Below are positions 54,518-64,000 of a stretch of 64,000 bases of DNA, piece after piece. The notes beneath the pieces are model-generated. The model had not been told where the DNA came from, made no database searches, and saw only the letters and a program-made list of their open reading frames with translations. Origin of the DNA: Berghia stephanieae (Eukaryota; Mollusca; Gastropoda; Nudibranchia; Aeolidiidae); contig CM067448.1 in the NCBI GenBank assembly GCA_034508935.3, positions 63,476,893 through 63,540,892 of the forward strand. Reading direction: 5' to 3'. Each line of letters opens with the position of its first letter. The first letter of the stretch is position 1. The position numbers were made by a program, and so were the translations under genes.

Positions 54518-55118
54518 GATGTGCAGACGTACTTATTTTTTATCATCAGTTTAGAATAGATAAAACCCTCTGTACATTATTTTATAAAGCAGTAATTGAA
54601 AGTGGCTTGTCATTTTGTATAACAGCTTGGGAGGCAATTGCTTATTTCATTAAATGCTATATAAATGACGTAGACGATGTAAATCTTTTATACGATAAAT
54701 TTTATATGAGTAAAATAACTAAAATATTAAATGACCAGAATCATCCACTAAGACCATCAATTATTATGTCAGGAAGGAGTGGTCACCCTTTCTCTATTTC
54801 AACAACAACAGAGAGACACCGAAAATCTTTTCTTCCGCCCAGAATTAGCCTTTATAACAACAAGCAATAATCATTTTATATAATTATTTCGCATTTTTAC
54901 TTTCAAATAAAGTAAATATTAATGTATTAATTTATCTGTTTTGCAATCTTTTCAATTTTCAATTTATAGTGACAGTTTTAACTATTTTACAGGGTTGAAA
55001 TTATTCATATTATAAAGCGCGGCTCTGGTTTGGAGCTGCTCCTTTTTATATATACCTACATCCTATTTCTATTATATTTTTATCTTATTGTTTAAATTAT
55101 GACACGTCTGTACAAAAA

Positions 55119-55459
<341 letters not shown>

Positions 55460-55545
55460 AAAGCAATGTTAGAATTCCATCACAATGGGTCAAAAGGCAT
55501 TTGAAAATGATTTTGGTTAAGATTCTCTATGTTGTTTTGGACATT

Positions 55546-55938
55546 TAGTTTTCAAAATCCCCACTTGTCAAAACTCAAGGGTTAAAAAGTTTGTTCAAGA
55601 ACACTAAAACTTTGTAATACAAATACCTACTTTGTATTGTGGATTTCACGAGTGGTCGTGTATAAAATATGGGTTTGGTAATAAAAGTCTTTGAATATAT
55701 TTTTTGAGTTTTTGAAAGTTTTATTTTGCTTTATTTTTCTATTTATTTATTTATTTATTTGTTTTGTTTCTTTTTAAATTTACTTTCCTGGTTTGTTTTG
55801 TTCTGTCTTTTTACTTCTCTCTATGTTTTCTTTTCTTTCCTAATATGCTTGTTTCTAATAGAATTAATCTCACTTCAAGGAAATTGTATTTGATAATAAT
55901 TTTATGTGTAATAATGTACAATATACGAGATGAGTAAA
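55546..55938 (+). other. 3' flank of methyltransferase copy 2 with candidate poly(A) signal
   Basis: Matches 39355-39660. AATAAA at 55680-55685 aligns with the one at 39490. TTTA repeats about 55738-55765. No ORF. Confidence 0.4.
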
Positions 55939-56419
55939 CACCGACGTGCATATATTTGCAGGTCTGATAATCGAACGATATTATAAAGCTCGTTTTACTA
56001 TTGTTGTAAATGGACAATATTTTGAGTTGGGTTGAGATTATTTCCATTATTAAAAAAAAAATTAAAATTGAGCTTTTATATAGCGCAATATCCACTAAAT
56101 GTGCTCAAAGCGCATTGCAAGGGGTCTCTGGTCAACAGCAACATTTAACATGTAGGACGGGACATGACGCCTGTTAGGCGATATTACAATTTTTCGGACA
56201 AAGACAACCCTGTTACCGCCAGGTACTCATTTTACACCTGAGTAAGGTGAGAGAATGTGGGTAAAGAGTCTTTTCCAAGGACTCAATTATGCGCCGAGCG
56301 CGAGGCTCGAACCCTGGACATTCCGATCCGAAAGCGAGTGTCATACCACTATACCACATAGGCGCACATTATAACAAATATTTGGGTTATCAGACATGCA
56401 GACAAGGGCACCTCGGCCA
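55939..56419. mobile_element. Hairpin MITE, GGCCGAGGTGC family, copy interrupted by a SINE
   Basis: Left half ACCGACGTGCATATATTTGC to about 56050; right half from 56370 (TTATCAGACATGCAGAC) to CACCTCGGCC. Orthologous to 39664-39834, which is uninterrupted. Confidence 0.75.
56051..56369 (-). mobile_element. tRNA-derived SINE, family 1
   Basis: Minus strand: TGTGGTATAGTGGTATGACA head with GGGTTCGAGCCTCGCGC B box, body CAGGTGTAAAATGAGTACCT and GCCTAACAGGCGTCATGTCC, 3' end TTGCGCTATATAAAAGCTCA and an A/T tail. ATTAT occurs on both sides as a likely target duplication. Absent from the block 1 site. Confidence 0.9.
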
Positions 56420-56549
56420 ACATTGATATACAAATTGACAGAAAGTAATTTACGGAAAATTTGACACTTAATGTATTCATTTATCTTACATTATATTATG
56501 TCGTATCACATCATATTGTCATATAATATCATACCATATTGTATCAAGT

Positions 56550-58400
56550 TATATTATCTTCCAGGCACTTACTGTGTCTTGTCTCCCCCTATAAATGTTT
56601 TCCAACATGCTTTCTGACATTGTCTTGGAATGATATTACTTGGTTATGTCCTGGACCTGGCCGTATACCCCTGCTTGGAGGGAAACAGTCAAATGTACTT
56701 ATAGTGTCAGTATTGGGAGATGATATTTTTTCCTTGTAAGTCATCTCTCTGTTGCGTATTGTTAGTTATGTATTTTGTAAACATTTGAATAACTAACAAT
56801 GTGAAATTGAATGTACGCTTCAATTAAATATACTAAAGCAGATGTAAGCATTTGATTGTGTTCTTCTTAGTGGGATCCTGTACTGGTGTCTGGATCAGAC
56901 TTTTACGTGACCTCAAACTAAGTACATTGATGGTATGCTCTCGGAATCTACATCCCTATTTGAACCAAATCCCCTTTGTCTTACTTTTTCTTGGGTGTTT
57001 GGTTGTAAATCTAGAATATTTTGACTATTCCATTTTCTTCTTTTTACAGGCGCTGATATGACCTAAATGTGTCGCAGGTGCCGTAAAACCCTTTAAAAAA
57101 CAAACAAACAAGACACAAAAAACAACAACAAAAAAAAACAACAAAACAAAACAAAAAACAATTATATTATATCATTATATCCATCTGTCTTACTAGCTAA
57201 CATACGGTGTATGGGCCATAATTACGCTCAGTTTATAATCTTATAAATATTTTTATATGGGGTTGTCCTTTGACCTTCAAATGTGGATAGGAAAGTGACT
57301 TGTGCTGTGCCTTTTGTCCCCTATATATGTTTTCCTCGGTATTTTGTCCTGGTCCTGGTCGGAGGCTTTGGCTGAGAGCGTCACAGTTTAATGTATAGTA
57401 TACTTTTTTGGAATTTTTTCTTTATAAGCTATCTTTTTGTTATGTCTTTTATTAGTGCTTTGTTTTTGTTATTGTTTTTTTTTGTTTTTTTTTGTTTGTT
57501 TGTTTCGTTTTGTTTTTGTTTTTTTGTTGTTGTTTTTTTGTATTTTTTTAGATTTCTTTTTGTTTGTTTACTTTTTTTGTTGTTTCAGTTGTAAGCATTT
57601 GAGTCTATTCCTCATAGTGAAATCCGGTGCTTGTGTCTGGATGGGAGTTTTGGGTGATCTCAAACTAAGCGCATTGATAGAATATTGAATATAAATCGCT
57701 CTTGGAATCGACACGTGTTCCACATTTAAAACAGTCCCCTCTTTTCTTACTTAGTGGTCCCATGTGCCTTTGATTGTAAATCGTATTTAATTTCCTTCCT
57801 TTTTACTGGAGCTGAAATGACCTAAAATTGTTGCAAGCACTGTAAAAAAAAAAGAAAAGAAAAACAAAACAAGCATTTCTGGGTGGGTTCATGACCTCCC
57901 ATAGTGGTCAGAAAGGTACTTAATGTATCTTCTATCCCCCTGTATGTTTTCCAATTGCCTTCTGTCTTTTTCTTGGAATGAGATTACGTAATTTTGTCCT
58001 GACTCTGATCGGAGTCCTTGGCTGGGAGGGAAATAGTCGAATGTTTAGTTATAGTTTTAGGAATAGATACTTTTTTTTTCTTCTAAACCATCTCTCTGTT
58101 ATGTATTGTATTTTTCTTTTGAACATGATTTGTAAACATTTGAATGTGTTCTCTTGATGTGGACCTGTGCATGTGTCAGGATGAGACTTTTAGGTGATCT
58201 CAAACCTTGCACATTGATATTATTCTCTTGGAATCTTCATCTGTTCCCTATTTGCACGATTTCCTATGTCTTACTTTTCTGTGCGCTTTTAATTGTAAAT
58301 CTATAATATTATTTCTATCCCATTTTCTTCTATTTTACTGGGGTTGAAATGACCCAAATGTGTCGTGAGCGGCGTAAAACCCATTAAACAAAAAACAAAA
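56550..58400 (+). repeat. Three diverged tandem units of about 0.6 kb (block 2 set)
   Basis: Units start about 56550, 57240 and 57870 and each ends with the GATATGACCTAAATGTGTCG-type tail and GTAAAACCC (57055, 57825, 58345). Collinear with 39970-41840, so the triplication predates the block duplication. Confidence 0.7.
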
Positions 58401-58430
58401 CAAAAACAAACAAACAACAAGCATATCGAT

Positions 58431-58653
58431 GGTAGGCGGATCAAACTCTGAAGTCCTGATTTTCACGACGGCGGATCAAAACTCAAAAGTTTGGGCGCAC
58501 CATGTTCTATTTGAGAAGCCTGATCCGCCCAATATTAAATAAAAACACGGTGCGCAAAGCTCGAATGCATGTAGACTTTAAGACATTTGATCCACCGATC
58601 GCGTCAATTGAGACTTCATATGTTTGATCCGATGACCATCGATACATGTTTCA
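58431..58653. mobile_element. Hairpin MITE
   Basis: CATATCGATGGTAGGCGGATC and AACTCTGAAGTC at the left; GACTTCATATGTTTGATCCG and ACCATCGATACATG at the right. Arms of about 35 bp plus looser inner pairing (GGCGGATCAAA / TTTGATCCACCG). Confidence 0.7.
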
Positions 58654-58676
58654 GAAAAGGTTATATAAGATAGTTC

Positions 58677-58860
58677 GAAGATGACGTCACTCAGGTCTTT
58701 GTCATTGTTTTTTGCCATCTGCGTGTATGAGTAATGCTCACTAAACTGTATTAAACTGACTATAAAAGTTCATGGATACACACAGTGTTGTGTGTTGGTC
58801 CGTTAAACTTCCGGATGGCAATGTTATGAGCTTCTTAGCTAAGCGCATACTATCTATAAG
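58677..58860 (+). mobile_element. Long-TIR foldback element, single arm
   Basis: GAAGATGACGTCACTCAGGTC to CTTAGCTAAGCGCATACTAT, over 85% like 20113-20290 by eye. No opposite arm nearby. Confidence 0.75.
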
Positions 58861-58990
58861 ATATATAAACTATTTATAGGAATGTTTTTCTTTCAATTGC
58901 TCAAATGCATTGTGTTATACCTTACTTCGTCATTTTTCATCTTTAATAAACATATTTCATTTGACAGAAATGGTGTTGTTTTGCTTTTTG

Positions 58991-59145
58991 CAACGTGCAC
59001 TAAATTGCAGGTCTGGTAACCCAACTCCTTATGGGCTCATTGTTGTCTTGGAAGTCTTTAAAAAAACAATGACGCAAAATATTGTCCATTACAACAATGT
59101 TAAACTAGATAGGCCCATGAGTGGGTTCGGATGTCAGATAACAGT
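58991..59145. mobile_element. Hairpin MITE, GGCCGAGGTGC family
   Basis: AACGTGCACTAAATTGCAGG, TTATGGGCTCATTGTTGT, then CAACAATGTTAAACTAGATA and GGGTTCGGATGTCAGATAAC as the opposing arm. Confidence 0.7.
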
Positions 59146-59261
59146 ATCGATCCGGGGTTTTCTGCCCCCCCCCCCCCCCCCCCCTAATCCACCTAGCAGT
59201 GAATGGGTAGCTGAGTCTGTGAGATTTGGCAGCTTCTAATGGTGCTCACACTACTGTGTTA
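59146..59261. other. Short stretch with a C-run
   Basis: C-run 59167-59184; nothing else recognised. Confidence 0.5.
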
Positions 59262-59519
59262 TGACGAACGATCGACCCAATCAGAAAATTCTTTACCGCA
59301 CTCGTGCACTGTCGCTGTTAGGCAGGTTCTCGACCGAAGCCGATTCGCTGCCACCCAGTGCCTCCTCTTACTGGTGGAGAAACCCGGCAACTTCTCCTCT
59401 AGTTTCGAGGAGTCTATGTCCCCCGCCGTCTCGGGATTGAATTCGTCCAAACCGACTTCCATCTCGTGTATGCATCTCTGTCCGTAGTCAGGGAATCTGC
59501 GTACAAGGGTTGCCGGGAC
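59262..59519 (-). CDS. Unrecognised small ORF in a GC-rich island
   Basis: The minus strand is open for about 85 codons before a stop at 59260. It reads RRFPDYGQRCIHEMEVGLDE, then GDIDSSKLEEKLPGF, STSKRRHWVAANRLRSRTCL and ECGKEFSDWVDRSS. The first ATG would be near 59462, giving 67 residues. Base composition is clearly richer in G+C than the surroundings, and the residue mix looks protein-like. I recognise no family. It could be an exon or an element fragment captured between two hairpin MITEs; it could also be chance. No splice sites or ribosome context can be assigned. Confidence 0.25.
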
Positions 59520-59684
59520 TTATTTCAGCTCGAAACGGGGGCACCATCCATTATGCACTTGAGAGAGTCGGAAAGTACTTTGTGATAGACTAGTGTACCA
59601 CCCAAATGATAGCAAGCAATTTATATTGTCCGTTTCACGCTATAGAAACCGGAATTAACACAGCTTCGAAATGATGGGTCGCAT

Positions 59685-59848
59685 ACGACGTGCACTTATT
59701 TGCAGGTCTGATAACCCAATTCCTTATGGGCCAATTGTTGTAATGGAAATCTCAAAAAATGACGCAAAATATTGTCCATTACAACAATGTTAAACTAGGC
59801 CCATAAGCAGGTTCAGATATCAGACCTGCAGATGTGTACACGTCGGCC
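59685..59848. mobile_element. Hairpin MITE, GGCCGAGGTGC family, near-complete
   Basis: CGACGTGCACTTATTTGCAGG...TTGTTGTAATGGAAAT pairs with TTTCCATTACAACAATG-like right arm ending GATGTGTACACGTCGGCC. The 21 bp just outside its right end are, inverted, most of the satellite monomer at 63065-63988. Confidence 0.8.
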
Positions 59849-59911
59849 ATATTATTGGATTCTTGAACTTTGGAATTTCGAATAGTTTCGAACCGCATTG
59901 GGGGGAAAACG

Positions 59912-60033
59912 TGCGGCAATATGGTCTTACGGTATGACACTCGCTTTCGGATCGGAAGGTCCTGGATTCGAACCTCGCTCGGCGCATAGAGTTGAGTCCT
60001 TGGAAAACAGCGTTGTCTCTGTCCGAAAAAATA
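59912..60033 (+). mobile_element. tRNA-derived SINE, family 1, 5' part
   Basis: GGTCTTACGGTATGACACTC, GGATTCGAACCTCGCTCGGC, AGAGTTGAGTCCTTGGAAAA, GTTGTCTCTGTCCG, then an A-run. Lacks the 3' tail. Confidence 0.75.
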
Positions 60034-60336
60034 AATGTTTTGTTTTGTTTTGAATATAGAATGGTTTGTGAAGTTTTGAGTGTGTTCTTAAGAATTGTAA
60101 TTCTCAGATGGGCGAAAGCATCATTATGCGTCAAATCTATGCAAAAGTAAAACCAGGTGTGTGCGGAGACGAATGTTTCTTAAACGTCGACTTTTTAACA
60201 CACAAGAATAAAACGAGTGCATTTGACGTTACATCTTGATATAAAATCGGATTTTCCCAGTGACAGAAAGGCATTGTATTTATATAATTTCCAACCTCAC
60301 TTCCTGTCACTGTCATGCTGGCTGTATGTCACTATA

Positions 60337-60489
60337 GAGAATGAGATTAGCGGAAGAGTAGCGTCCCTTGATTGGACGTCACCCATAGTCTGTGACGTCA
60401 CCGGCGGAAAAGTTATTAGAGAGAGAACGTCATGTTGGTAGTGCGCATGTGTCTCTCGTCCTCGCTACTCTTCCGCTTATCTCATTCCC
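60337..60489. mobile_element. Foldback MITE, GGGAATGAGATTAGCGG family, copy E (internal deletion)
   Basis: Starts GAGAATGAGATTAGCGGAAG, ends CTCTTCCGCTTATCTCATTCCC, TA on both sides (60335-60336, 60490-60491). 153 bp; the right arm is shortened. Confidence 0.83.
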
Positions 60490-60494
60490 TATTG

Positions 60495-60745
60495 ATTTGT
60501 CTTTGACGTAGATAACAATGTCGTGAATATCGCTGCCATATTGCTGGACTAGGTGTATGCCAGGGATGTTTGGTGCCACGGTCTTTTGCGTCTCTTGTAG
60601 CCAGAGTATGTTTGCCTTGAGGTTGGACAGTAATTCTATCTTTGTTGATGACAGGCCTTCTGCGTTGAAGCTAATGATCTTAAAGTTGTCCTTGGTGAGG
60701 GCCGAGGGGAATTCCTTATACCAGCCTGGCCATGGAAGAGTTGTT
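60495..60745 (-). mobile_element. LINE endonuclease N-terminal fragment
   Basis: The minus strand is open for about 65 codons: KDNFKIISFNAEGLSSTKIE, LLSNLKANILWLQETQKT, NIPGIHLVQQYGSDIHDIVI, YVKDK. SFNAEGL and LQET are the first two catalytic motifs (Asn, Glu) of APE-type LINE endonucleases. The rest of the element is absent. Clade uncertain (jockey-like from memory). Ends against the MITE at 60489. Confidence 0.7.
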
Positions 60746-60805
60746 GTTGGTGTTGTGCGTGTTGTAGCAATCGGTCACCAGCGAGGGATTCCAGGGACGC
60801 GACTA

Positions 60806-60806
60806 A

Positions 60807-60866
<60 letters not shown>

Positions 60867-60917
60867 GAGTAGGAGTAGGAGTAGTAGTAGTAGTAGGAGT
60901 AGGAGTAGGAGTAGCAG

Positions 60918-60959
<42 letters not shown>

Positions 60960-61039
60960 GAGTAGGAGTAGGAGTAGTAGTAGTAGTAGTAGTAGTAGCA
61001 GTAGTAGCAGTAATAGTAGTAGTAGGAGTAGGAGTAGTG

Positions 61040-61088
<49 letters not shown>

Positions 61089-61183
61089 GAGAAGGAGGAG
61101 TAGTAGGAGTAGTAGGAGTAGTAGTAGTAGTAGGAGTAGTAGTAGTAGTAGTAGGAGTAGGAGTAGTAGGAGTAGGAGTAGGA

Positions 61184-61244
<61 letters not shown>

Positions 61245-61340
61245 GAGGAGGAGGAGGAGGAGGAGGAGGAGTAGTAGTAGTAGTGGTAGTGGTAGTGGTA
61301 GTGGTAGTGGTAGTGGTAGTAGTGGTAGTAGTAGTAGTAG

Positions 61341-61380
<40 letters not shown>

Positions 61381-61400
61381 ATTAGTAGTAGTAGTAGTAG
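60806..61400. repeat. (AGT)n microsatellite with AGG and TTG blocks
   Basis: AGT units with GGAGTA interspersions, a pure AGG block (61243-61269), GGTAGT block (61283-61325) and TTG block (61340-61380). The 283-residue open frame through it is an artefact of the repeat. Confidence 0.97.
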
Positions 61401-61544
61401 TGCAGTGAGTATTTGTATATGGTTATGCTATGACAGATCATAACATTTACCTTAAAAGTCTACATTACAGACCGCCCTACTGATTTCACCCATGCCCTTC
61501 AAAATGAAACGTTCACAGATAGAAGATTTCTCTTTTAAATATGT

Positions 61545-61850
61545 GTGACGACTGTATTAAAATATAAGTAATAGGAGGTAAATAATCAACTTATTAAGAT
61601 GCACAGGCACACTCGGATTTCGGTGTTACAACGAAATATAAACGTCATTATGCGTAATAGTAGGGGGATTAGGTTAAAAAATCCTTGAATTGTGCAAATT
61701 AGGGTTGAAAGCATGAAAATTACATGTTGTAGAATATGAAAAATAATGTAATTTATGATATAGAACACTCTGAGAGATCAGTATTAGTAGAGATACAAGC
61801 TTTTTAAAAATAGAAAATTTTGAAATTGACGACAAAAAATTTGTTCATTC
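61545..61850. repeat. Dispersed repeat shared with 42093-42400
   Basis: GTGACGACTGTATTAAAATA, AGGTAAATAATCAACTTATT and TTGTGCAAATTAGGGTTGAA. AATAGTAGGGGGATTAGG at 61658-61675 appears inverted near 62640-62660 (GCCTAATTCCTCCTACTATA), so a longer palindromic element may span 61545-62665. Confidence 0.6.
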
Positions 61851-62097
61851 CTATTGTGTAAACATTCAAAACAAGGCGACCCCAAGGTCGATTTACGTCG
61901 ACTGTTTTACCTGTTGTTGTCCAAAAATTACTCTGTACCGATGGCTTGTTTTGTATGAAATGTCTTACGTGTCTTGCTGATGAACCACTGCGCAGTTAAT
62001 GTAGCGTTTTAAAACTGTAGCATTACTTGTGTATTCCATACGAAATATCTCATAATTCATTATTGGATGTTGATGGGTCTTTAAAAGAAAGAATGAA

Positions 62098-62099
<2 letters not shown>

Positions 62100-62144
<45 letters not shown>

Positions 62145-62162
62145 TGTGTGTGTGTGTGTGTG

Positions 62163-62198
<36 letters not shown>
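62100..62198. repeat. (GA)n-(GT)n-(GA)n microsatellite
   Basis: GA 62100-62143, GT 62144-62163, GA 62166-62198. Confidence 0.95.
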
Positions 62199-62200
<2 letters not shown>

Positions 62201-63064
62201 GGAAGAATATTACATATGACTAAAAAAGAAGGGCGTTTGCATTTTTTCAGATACAATTACAATGGCAAAAATAACTTCTCGCTGGGACTGATGGGACAAG
62301 TTTTTAGTTTGTCAACTAGATAACACCACGCTAACGTCTCATGTTCCAAGCACCCAGGAATACATACAATACAATTCTTACTACATTTTGTTATCTTTAT
62401 TTCAGCGCTTTCACGGTTTCAGCCCAATTTCCCCAAATACAAAGAATATGAAAAAATACATATGTATTTACACAGTTATTTCCATTGTTTAATATAGATG
62501 TGATAGGGAAAATTTAAGGCCTTATACCGAAACGTTATGATTGATTCCCCGAGTGGTTCTATAGCAGATGGGTTTTTAATGAGTCTTGGTAACCTGTGTG
62601 CAAATTGTCATGCTTTCAACCCAAATTTTCACGGTTTTAGCCTAATTCCTCCTACTATAACAACCTTAACCAACGTGTACTGAGTACTAAGTCTGATATC
62701 CGGTACAATCAGCTGATTTCGAATTGGCCGTCTTCCGTGGGATCGTCTAGCAACGATAATATAGTAAACAATAGCGAGCAGAGAATCATTTATCGACACA
62801 TTCAGACCGACATAACGATAATTGAGCATATCATTTTAAAGAAGAAGAATAAAGAATGGCAAAATTCATTAAATGAAGAACGAATCTGTAATTTGTAAAT
62901 CTCATCTGAAATTAAAAACCAGATTGTATCGACGATTGCATTGAGCTTAATAACAAATGTCTACTTAGTTCGAGGTTCGACTATGAATGGAGTTTCACAA
63001 CATTGTCGTGCTAATGACACTGCTACAATTATTGTTTACAAACGCGCGAATAGTAATAATAAGT
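62199..63064. other. Unassigned intergenic DNA
   Basis: No ORF of substance. 62600-62665 is the inverted match to 61655-61720. Otherwise nothing recognised. Confidence 0.5.
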
Positions 63065-63988
63065 TCAAGAATCCAATAATATGGCCGACCAAGTTCAAGA
63101 ATCCAATCTAAAAATAATATGGCCGACCAAGTTCAAGAATCCAATAATATGGCCGACCAAGTTCAAGAATCCAATAATATGGCCGACCAAGTTCAAGAAT
63201 CCAATAATATGGCCGACCAAGTTCAAGAATCCAATAATATGGCCGACCAAGTTCACGAATCCAATAATATGGCCGACCAAGTTCAAGAATCCAATAATAT
63301 GGCCGACCAAGTTCACGAATCCAATAATATGGCCGACCAAGTTCAAGAATCCAATAATATGGCCGACCAAGTTCAAGAATCCAATCTACCAATAATATGG
63401 CCGACCAAGTTCAAGAATCCAATAATATGGCCGACCAAGTTCAAGAATCCAATAATATGGCCGACCAAGTTCAAGAATCCAATAATATGGCCGACCAAGT
63501 TCAAGAATCCAATAATATGGCCGACCAAGTTCACGAATCCAATAATATGGCCGACCAAGTTCAAGAATCCAATAATATGGCCGACCAAGTTCACGAATCC
63601 AATAATATGGCCGACCAAGTTCAAGAATGCAATAATATGGCCGACCAAGTTCAAGAATCCAATAATATGGCCGACCAAGTTCAAGAATGCAATAATATGG
63701 CCGACCAAGTTCAAGAATCAAATAATATTATTATGGCCGACCAAGTTCAAGAATCCAATAATATGGCCGACCAAGTTCAAGAATCCAATAATATGGCCGA
63801 CCAAGTTCAAGAATCAAATAATATTATTATGGCCGACCAAGTTCAAGAATCCAATAATATGGCCGACCAAGTTCAAGAATCCAATAATATGGCCGACCAA
63901 GTTCAAGAATCCAATAATATGGTCGACCAAGTTCAAGAATCCAATAATATGGCCGACCAAGTTCAAGAATCCAATAATATGGCCGACG
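63065..63988. repeat. Satellite array, 30-bp unit, about 30 copies
   Basis: The unit is GGCCGACCAAGTTCAAGAAT plus CCAATAATAT. Variants: CACGAAT in four or more units, an ATTATT insertion in three, and CTAAA/CTACC insertions near 63108 and 63386. The last unit runs into GGCCGACGTGTACATGTATG, the end of a GGCCGAGGTGC-family hairpin MITE, at the window edge. Confidence 0.97.
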
Positions 63989-64000
63989 TGTACATGTATG

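Noticed and set aside
60557-61408. A 283-codon frame rich in valine and glycine.
   Set aside because: Almost all of it is the AGT/AGG microsatellite; only the first 70 codons are unique and they lie antisense to the LINE endonuclease fragment.

Overview
This is a gene-poor, repeat-dense, AT-rich window from an animal nuclear genome. Evidence for a metazoan: GT-AG spliced exons, LTR retrotransposons, CR1/L2/RTE-type LINEs, tRNA-derived SINEs, many TA-flanked MITEs and long microsatellites. The recurring tail motif GATATGACCTAAATGTGT, followed by a CGTAAAACCC block and A/C-rich ends, looks like repeat tails I remember from molluscs. A lophotrochozoan, perhaps a mollusc, is therefore my guess; the sequence does not prove it.

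The only host protein gene I recognise is a two-exon class I SAM-dependent methyltransferase, present twice in the same orientation. Copy 1 has exon 1 at 23358-23393 and exon 2 at 34205-35023. Copy 2 has exon 1 at 49325-49360 and exon 2 at 52464-53276. A 12-codon first exon ends at a GTAAGT donor and joins in phase 0 to the catalytic exon. The two copies sit in two homologous blocks (about 22680-42400 and 48980-61850). Fragments of further copies lie at 1-970 and 19656-20112 (upstream region), 8985-9660 (end of intron plus 3' flank) and 47370-48035 (intron), so the locus has been duplicated in tandem at least twice. Each copy has its own frame lesion, at a place where the other copy is intact.

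Layout. 1-3741: long-TIR foldback element, RTE-type LINE fragment with a nested MITE, and a pogo-type MITE. 3742-8705: young Ty1/copia element on the minus strand. 10094-17249: very young Ty3/gypsy element on the minus strand with integrase placed before RT/RNase H (Gmr1-like order). 17250-23155: MITEs, a SINE and a 30-bp satellite inside a 2.5-kb foldback element. 23358-35023: methyltransferase copy 1, whose intron holds a 40-bp satellite of about 2.2 kb, SINEs, an L2/CR1-group LINE and a hAT-like transposase remnant. 35252-39033: CR1-type LINE inserted downstream of copy 1. 39970-41840: three diverged tandem units. 43643-46794: pogo-type element carrying a SINE and a duplicated 30-bp satellite. 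48125-48995: LINE fragment with a 42-bp minisatellite grown out of its own RT codons. 49325-53276: methyltransferase copy 2. 53348-55459: second CR1-group LINE with a target-site duplication and a long ATT tail. 55939-64000: hairpin MITEs, SINEs, AGT microsatellites and a 30-bp satellite at the right edge.

Because the blocks are paralogous, each serves as an empty-site control for insertions in the other. This lets several elements be bounded and ordered in time from the sequence alone. I found no convincing new gene system. The main points of interest are the Gmr1-like gypsy element, the duplicated methyltransferase locus, and satellites whose monomers can be traced to a parent sequence in the window.
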